DNA of 11,966 nt from Geopsychrobacter sp. (GTDB lineage: Bacteria > Desulfobacterota > Desulfuromonadia > Desulfuromonadales > Geopsychrobacteraceae): contig JAKIUS010000013.1 in assembly GCA_021647445.1 (NCBI GenBank), positions 1 to 11,966 on the forward strand, in the 5' to 3' direction. This document shows, piece after piece, positions 7,437 through 11,966 of this stretch (the first letter of the stretch is position 1; each line of letters begins with the position of its first letter). The position numbers were made by a program, and so were the translations under genes. The notes beneath the pieces were generated by a model that had not been told where the DNA came from, did no database searches, and worked only from the letters and a program-made list of their open reading frames with translations.

Positions 7437-8684
7437 ATGAACAGAGAGGGGTTTGTTAAACAACCGATTCTGATTATCGATGATGATCTCTTTATTCGTG
7501 AACTGCTGCAGCGAATTTTGTGTGATGAGGGTTTTGATTGTGATGTCGCTGCGAGTGCCGAAGAGGCGCTTGAACTGCTGGAGCAGAAGAATTACGGGTT
7601 GGCTATTTCAGATATCCGGATGCCGGAGATGGATGGGCTCGAGTTTTTGGACTGCGTCCAACAGCGCTGGCCTGAACTGCAGGTTGTCATCGGTTCGGGG
7701 TTGGATGATCGGGATACCGCTCTGGAGGCATTGCGCCGCGGTGCCGTTGGTTACATGTTGAAACCCTTTGAACCGGTTGAGGTGCTGGTGCATGCGAGCA
7801 ATGCCCTGTGGTTGCGGCAGCTCGAAATTGCCCATCGCAAGCGATGTCTTTCTCTGGAGCAGGAGGTCGAAAGTTGCAATCAGGAGTTAAAATGTCGGCA
7901 CCGGAAAATGGTCGAGCAGGAGAAACTCGCTTCCCTTGGACAACTCTCGGCCGGAGTTGCCCATGAGGTGAACAATCCGACCGGCTACATTGCGAGTAAT
8001 CTGTCGACCCTTAAAAAGTACCTGAACCGTCTCGAAGAGTACCTGAGGGTTCAGGAGTCTTTGATTACAGAAAACTGTTCAGGAGAGGGCTTGCAGAAGA
8101 TCAAAACATTACGCAAGAGACTCAAGGTCGACAATGCGCTGGAAGATGCCGTAGAGATTATTGCTGATTCCCTGGAGGGGACGGAACGTATTCGACGTAT
8201 TGTGATGGGGCTGAAAAATTTTTCGCGCAAAGAGTCTGAAGAGATGCAACCGGTCGATATCAACCAGATTCTTGATGAAACACTGGCCCTCTGTTGGAAT
8301 GAACTGACATACAAGGCAGATGTGGTGCGCGAATTTGCTGACTTGCCTTTAATCTCAGGTCTGCCGCAAAAACTCAGTCAGGTTTTTCTTAATCTGCTGG
8401 TGAATGCTGCGCAGGCGATCGAGGGTCGGGGAACAATTCGGGTCCAAACTCGTAAGATCCATAACATTATTGAAGTTTTGATCAGTGATACGGGCAGCGG
8501 TATTTCAGATGAGAATCTTGAGAAAATTTTCGAGCCCTTCTTTACCACCAAGGAAGCCGGGGTCGGAACCGGCTTGGGTTTAGCAATTCTCAAGGAGATT
8601 CTTGCCCTGCATAAAGGGGAGATCTGGGTCGAGAGCCAGGTCGGCAAGGGGACAACCTTCGGGGTGCGTCTGCCGGTGGCTTGA
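7437..8684 (+). CDS. Receiver-histidine kinase protein (REC-HisKA-ATPase)
   Basis: With the ATG at 7437 the protein has 415 residues. GGTGGA at 7424-7429 gives a ribosome site seven bases upstream. An in-frame ATG at 7422 would add five residues but lacks such a site. The receiver (about 10-125) has D15-D17, phospho-acceptor D59 in ISDIRMPEMDG, and K109. A coiled linker (about 126-160) leads to the dimerisation domain with H176 in GVAHEVNNP, a long helical insert, then N319/N323, G1 D351-T-G-S-G, and G2 GTGLGL (377-382). There is no membrane segment. The HEVNNP type of H box is typical of soluble kinases controlled by an attached receiver. Its start lies at the stop of the preceding hybrid kinase gene, so the pair are probably made together. 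The C-terminal receiver of that protein could pass phosphate or contacts to this one, but this is inference. Confidence 0.93.
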   Translation: MNREGFVKQPILIIDDDLFIRELLQRILCDEGFDCDVAASAEEALELLEQKNYGLAISDIRMPEMDGLEFLDCVQQRWPELQVVIGSGLDDRDTALEALRRGAVGYMLKPFEPVEVLVHASNALWLRQLEIAHRKRCLSLEQEVESCNQELKCRHRKMVEQEKLASLGQLSAGVAHEVNNPTGYIASNLSTLKKYLNRLEEYLRVQESLITENCSGEGLQKIKTLRKRLKVDNALEDAVEIIADSLEGTERIRRIVMGLKNFSRKESEEMQPVDINQILDETLALCWNELTYKADVVREFADLPLISGLPQKLSQVFLNLLVNAAQAIEGRGTIRVQTRKIHNIIEVLISDTGSGISDENLEKIFEPFFTTKEAGVGTGLGLAILKEILALHKGEIWVESQVGKGTTFGVRLPVA

Positions 8685-8713
8685 CGTCTCAGCTCTGATA
8701 GCCCAACAGACTG
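8685..8713. other. Short gap between convergent genes, no clear terminator
   Basis: Only 29 bases separate the stop of the + strand kinase gene from the stop of the - strand GGDEF-EAL gene. I see only a weak four-base stem (GTCT/AGAC) and no T-run on either strand. Transcripts from the two sides probably overlap at their 3' ends unless termination is Rho-dependent. Confidence 0.6.
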
Positions 8714-10444
8714 CTAACCCGCTTGCATTATTTCCGTTTGCATGATGCACCCCTGTTGTTTCGGAAACCAATCGATCAAGCCACGACTCGACATCGGTTT
8801 GGCGAACAGAAAACCCTGCACCTGCTCACAGCCTTCATTACGCAAGAAGGCGAGTTGCTCCTCGGTTTCGACCCCTTCAGCAATAATTTCAAGATTCATC
8901 GCCTGCCCCAATTGAATGATGCTGCGGGCAATGATGGCGTCATCTTTATCGATGGTCACATCCTTGATAAAGGCGCGGTCGATCTTGAGTTTATGAACCG
9001 GAAATTTCTTGAGATAGCTGAGTGATGAGTAGCCAGTTCCAAAATCGTCGATGGCTAGTTTTATCCCGATATTATTTAATTGTGTCAGTAGTTCAACCAC
9101 TTCTGGCCCGGTCTCCATCAGGGTGTTTTCGGTAATCTCTAGCTCGATGCGCTGCGGATCAACGTCCTTGCTCTTAAGTATTCCGACAATTTTTTCAACA
9201 AGATCGGGGTCGGCAAATTGAGCTGGAGACAGATTGACCGCAACCAGTAGTTGGGGAAAGCCGATGGCATCCCATTGGTTGATCTGATCACAAGCCATTT
9301 CGAGCACCTGTTCCCCGAGGGGCAAAATCAAACCCGAAGATTCGGCCAACGGAATAAAGTCGCCCGGGGCTATCATGCCACGGACCTTGTGGACCCAGCG
9401 AACCAACGCTTCAACGCCGATAACCGTTTTTCTGTCGGTTGAGAACATCGGTTGGTAATGCAGGGTGAAATCGTGGTGCTGCAGAGCGTGGCGCATCTCT
9501 TGTTCGAGTGCTCGGTACTCCTGAGCGCGCGCGTCGAGTTCGGAATCGTAAAATTTAAAGTTATTTCGGCCCGCCGCCTTGGCCTGGTAAAGAGCCAGAT
9601 CTGCGTGACGTAAAAGTTCATCCGGGTCATGGCCATGAACCGGGCAGAGCGCAATACCGATACTGGTATGGGTGTTGATCTGATTACTGCCGAACTTGAA
9701 GGGGAGGTTAAAGCTGCTGACCAACTTTTGCGCCAGCAGGGTGATGTCGGTTTCGCTATTTAAATTGGTGGCGATCACGGCAAACTCATCACCGCCGAGT
9801 CGCGCTACGGTGTCGCTGGCGCGGGTGGCTTTCTTGAGGCGAGCTGCGACTTCCTGCAGTAAGCGATCACCGGTGGGATGGCCGAGGCTGTCGTTGACCT
9901 CTTTAAAGTGATCGAGATCAAGAAAGAAGAGGGCTAACAGTTTGTTGCTACGTAGGGACTGGATGATCCCATCGGTTAATTTCAGATAGAAGAGGTTGCG
10001 GTTGGCGAGGCCGGTCAGTGCGTCGTAATGGGAGAGGGTCACTAGTCGCTGTTCGATCTTTTTGCGTTCGATGGCGTAGCGTACGCTGCGTTTGAGCATC
10101 GAGACACTCAACTCTTGTTTACTCAGGTAGTCGGCTGCACCCTGACGGATAACCTCAAGATCGTCAAGGTGGTCTTCATTGTCGGCCAACATAATGACCG
10201 GCATTGCACGTTCTTCGGTGCTGGCCGAGCGTCTTAATAGCTCGATCGTGTCACGGCCGTCGAGGCGGTAATCGAGGAAAACCAGATCGTAGTAACAGGC
10301 TTCCAGCGGCCACAGGGCCTCATTGAAGTTGTTGATCCAGGTCAACAGCAGTTGATCGCCAAGTGCCTGACGCAATAATTCTTCGAGTTGCTGCTGCTCT
10401 GCAGCACTGTTACCGATATAGAGTATATGGATGCGATTTTTCAT
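8714..10444 (-). CDS. REC-GGDEF-EAL protein (bifunctional c-di-GMP synthase/phosphodiesterase candidate)
   Basis: The protein has 576 residues and no membrane segment. The receiver-like domain (about 4-125) keeps D58 in FLDYRLDG and K109, but the usual acidic pair after the first strand is replaced by G11-N12. The GGDEF domain (about 135-300) has an intact GGDEF (217-221) and an inhibitory RxxD site (R208-D211) five residues before it, so it should make c-di-GMP under feedback control. The EAL domain (about 312-560) has EALVRW (E345, R349), N404, E436, IDDFGTGYSS (D466, D467), K487, E523 and Q543, so hydrolysis also looks possible. The start is supported by a GGGGAAG ribosome site just upstream. 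It converges on the kinase operon and probably belongs to the same signalling network, although a physical link between the proteins is not shown. Which of the two activities dominates cannot be told from sequence. Confidence 0.95.
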   Translation of the reverse strand: MKNRIHILYIGNSAAEQQQLEELLRQALGDQLLLTWINNFNEALWPLEACYYDLVFLDYRLDGRDTIELLRRSASTEERAMPVIMLADNEDHLDDLEVIRQGAADYLSKQELSVSMLKRSVRYAIERKKIEQRLVTLSHYDALTGLANRNLFYLKLTDGIIQSLRSNKLLALFFLDLDHFKEVNDSLGHPTGDRLLQEVAARLKKATRASDTVARLGGDEFAVIATNLNSETDITLLAQKLVSSFNLPFKFGSNQINTHTSIGIALCPVHGHDPDELLRHADLALYQAKAAGRNNFKFYDSELDARAQEYRALEQEMRHALQHHDFTLHYQPMFSTDRKTVIGVEALVRWVHKVRGMIAPGDFIPLAESSGLILPLGEQVLEMACDQINQWDAIGFPQLLVAVNLSPAQFADPDLVEKIVGILKSKDVDPQRIELEITENTLMETGPEVVELLTQLNNIGIKLAIDDFGTGYSSLSYLKKFPVHKLKIDRAFIKDVTIDKDDAIIARSIIQLGQAMNLEIIAEGVETEEQLAFLRNEGCEQVQGFLFAKPMSSRGLIDWFPKQQGCIMQTEIMQAG

Positions 10445-10493
10445 ATTAGAGCTCTTCCCCTCCCCCCGGAGATGAGATGTGCTTAGCTTTATA

Positions 10494-10522
10494 AATATAA
10501 TTTAATTTCAGAAAAGATACAA
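10494..10522 (-). promoter_or_regulatory. Candidate promoter for the REC-GGDEF-EAL gene
   Basis: On the minus strand TTGTAT (10522-10517) and TATATT (10499-10494, five of six bases match TATAAT) are separated by exactly 17 bases in the AT-rich part of the gap behind the cytochrome b5-like gene. This places the start of transcription about 40-45 bases before the ATG at 10444. The -35 match is only moderate. The rest of the 168-base gap (10445-10612) shows no clear terminator and no riboswitch pattern I can recognise. Confidence 0.4.
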
Positions 10523-10612
10523 GTCCTGCCCAGATTAGTTTTTGGTGTTGCAGGGGAGTTTTAGCGAGATATGGTGACCGAATAGCTATTTAAAATTACG
10601 CACCGCAGATTG

Positions 10613-10930
10613 TTAGCGCATCAGGGTCCAGACAAGCACGAGGACAACAACGATGATGATGGCCATGATGGGTGCTTTTGAGCGGGGTGCCGATGGTGGT
10701 TCCGGGGATTTTATGAGGCGATCAACGCTTGGAAAGCGTTCAATGACTGCGGCAATATGCGGTGCGCTCTTAAGTTCAAGGGTCAGGTCGCAACCTGCCT
10801 GGTGTGCCTGGGCATGTCGTCCGTTTTGCCACATGGGGCTGTCGCTAACATCATAGACGATACCGCCGACAGCGACATAGGCGGGGCGGTTATTCTGCCC
10901 GTCATATGTGGCGAGTTCTGCTCTGGTCAT
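10613..10930 (-). CDS. Cytochrome b5-like heme-binding protein with C-terminal membrane anchor
   Basis: With the ATG at 10930 the product has 105 residues. GGAGAGG lies about eight to ten bases upstream of that ATG, and the speA stop lies just beyond. A longer in-frame start at 11020 would overlap the end of speA by some 70 bases and add residues unlike the family. Residues 1-75 form a cytochrome b5-like domain: an opening LATYDG, the strand AYVAVGGIVYDVSDS, then WQNGRH, H43, and the segment APH (H58), with H39/H43 and H58 as candidate heme ligands. A Pro/Ser-rich linker (76-86) leads to one hydrophobic helix (about 88-104) ending in Arg, which suggests a tail-anchored protein facing the cytoplasm. 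The family binds heme or related ligands; the specific partner is unknown. It sits 19 bases downstream of speA and is probably co-transcribed with it. Confidence 0.82.
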   Translation of the reverse strand: MTRAELATYDGQNNRPAYVAVGGIVYDVSDSPMWQNGRHAQAHQAGCDLTLELKSAPHIAAVIERFPSVDRLIKSPEPPSAPRSKAPIMAIIIVVVLVLVWTLMR

Positions 10931-10949
10931 AATTGTTTTCCTCTCCGCA

Positions 10950-11966
10950 TCACTGGTGCTGTTCTGGATGATCGCTCGTTTTAAAGTAGCTATACCCTCG
11001 GAATAGCTGGCGGTAAACATCTAAAAAATTCTTGCGTTCATTGATGTTCAGATTGCCATCACGCACCGCTTGTTCAGCGCGGAGTCGGAGCTGTTCCTCC
11101 AGTTGGCGCGGGTCATATTCGATGTAACTGAGCAGGTCGCCGATGCTGTCCCCTTCGATCTCCTGTTGAAGTTCGAACCCGCCGTCAGCTAAGAGTTTGA
11201 CGTTGAGGGTGTGGGTGTCGCCGAACAGGTTGTGCAGATCGCCGAGGGTCTCTTGATAAGCGCCCATCAAGAAGACCCCGAGCAGGTAATCCTGGTTCTC
11301 TTTCAATGGATGCAGAGGAAGGGTCGGGCGTTCGACTCCGGCGAGGTTGAAGTTGTCGAGTTTGCCATCGCAGTCACAGGTTAGATCAGAGATCATGGCG
11401 TCGCGACAGGGTGGTTCGTTGTGGCGTTCGATGGGCAACAGGGGAAAGGTTTGGCCAATCGCCCAGGTGTCGGGCAATGATTGAAAGACACTGAAATTGC
11501 CGTAATAGATATCCGCCAGATTGCGGCGTAAGCCGATTAGCGCTTTTGGCAGGGCGGCCTCAAGTGGAATCGCGGCGAGGACCCGTCGTGCGATCATCAA
11601 GAAAAGCTTTTCGCCTTGTGCGCGCTGCCGGAGGCTAAAGTGTCCGGTTCTAAACTGATTACGTGCCTGGTCGCGGCAAGCGATCGCCTGCTGGTACGTC
11701 TTTTCATGATTTGTTGATTCAATATTCTTGAACAGGTCAGCCAGTTTATGGATGAGTGGAGCGTCCTCACTGCTCAAGGTTGGTTGTTCGTCGGCGATAT
11801 CGAAGTGCATGGCTCCGAGGACGTTGAACAGCAGCACCGACGAGTCGGCGACCGTCGCACGACCCGATTCGGTGATGATCTGTGGATGGTCAATGCCGAG
11901 GGGGTCAAGGGTCGTGCCGATGGTTGACACCAGTGTTTGGCAGTAGTCCTCAAGCCTGTAGTCGCG
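10950..11966 (-). CDS. speA: Biosynthetic arginine decarboxylase, C-terminal part (cut by the window edge)
   Basis: The frame is open to the right edge and gives the last 338 residues; the full enzyme is usually about 630-660. The fragment starts inside the catalytic region just before SESGRA-like sequence (ITESGRA). It then carries the long helical insert, the motif SDLTCDCDG holding the conserved active-site cysteine (residue 197 of the visible part), and GAYQETLGDLHNLFGDT, which is highly conserved in this enzyme. The end, YIEYDPRQL through RGYSYF, matches the normal C-terminus. The enzyme uses pyridoxal phosphate to convert arginine to agmatine, the first step of putrescine and spermidine synthesis, in the cytoplasm. 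An internal GTG at 11930 is not the start, because twelve further codons lie before it in frame. No damage is visible. Confidence 0.96.
   Translation of the reverse strand, partial: RDYRLEDYCQTLVSTIGTTLDPLGIDHPQIITESGRATVADSSVLLFNVLGAMHFDIADEQPTLSSEDAPLIHKLADLFKNIESTNHEKTYQQAIACRDQARNQFRTGHFSLRQRAQGEKLFLMIARRVLAAIPLEAALPKALIGLRRNLADIYYGNFSVFQSLPDTWAIGQTFPLLPIERHNEPPCRDAMISDLTCDCDGKLDNFNLAGVERPTLPLHPLKENQDYLLGVFLMGAYQETLGDLHNLFGDTHTLNVKLLADGGFELQQEIEGDSIGDLLSYIEYDPRQLEEQLRLRAEQAVRDGNLNINERKNFLDVYRQLFRGYSYFKTSDHPEQHQ

Noticed and set aside
10445..10612. c-di-GMP riboswitch in the leader of the GGDEF-EAL gene
   Set aside because: Neither strand shows the conserved core sequence I would expect, and the leader from the candidate promoter is too short (about 43 bases).
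10931..11020. Longer start for the cytochrome b5-like gene inside speA
   Set aside because: The ATG at 10930 has a good GGAGAGG site, and the extra 30 residues are the shadow of the conserved speA C-terminus in another frame.
11928..11930. GTG as the start of arginine decarboxylase
   Set aside because: The frame stays open to the window edge with speA-like residues before it, and the N-terminal half of the enzyme is missing, so the gene is simply cut by the window.
1..11966. CRISPR arrays, tRNA genes, insertion sequences or integration sites
   Set aside because: No regularly spaced direct repeats, no cloverleaf-like sequence, no transposase or integrase motif and no flanking duplications were seen on either strand.

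Overview
This window looks like chromosomal DNA from a Gram-negative, flexibly regulated bacterium. My best guess is the Desulfuromonadales/Geobacter group. That is an inference from gene style: many stand-alone receiver and hybrid kinase genes, a kinase with an NMT1/THI5-like sensor, and a tail-anchored cytochrome b5-like protein behind speA. No rRNA, tRNA, phage, insertion sequence, CRISPR or resistance gene is visible.

Left part (1-8684, all + strand): a run of signal-transduction genes packed head to tail. It opens with the last codons of an unrecognised gene whose stop overlaps the next start. There follow a receiver/HD-GYP protein (predicted c-di-GMP phosphodiesterase output), a 1028-residue membrane histidine kinase with two different periplasmic binding-protein modules, and a small secreted-protein gene that appears broken by in-frame stops. 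The run ends with a soluble REC-PAS-PAS-kinase-REC hybrid and a soluble REC-kinase protein. None of these proteins carries a DNA-binding domain.

Right part (8714-11966, all - strand): a REC-GGDEF-EAL protein converges on the kinase cluster with only 29 bases between the stops. Upstream of it, and read in the same direction, lie a small cytochrome b5-like membrane protein and the C-terminal half of biosynthetic arginine decarboxylase (speA), which runs off the right edge.

Taken together, the window encodes three histidine kinases, five receiver domains and two c-di-GMP turnover proteins (one HD-GYP, one GGDEF-EAL). The simplest model is a phosphorelay in which periplasmic ligands and cytosolic PAS signals are integrated and reported through c-di-GMP instead of a transcription factor. 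The domain calls are firm; the wiring between the proteins is inference. I found no clearly new system. The items most worth checking are the decayed gene at 4611-4967, the dual-sensor kinase, and the c-di-GMP enzyme whose receiver lacks its acidic pair.
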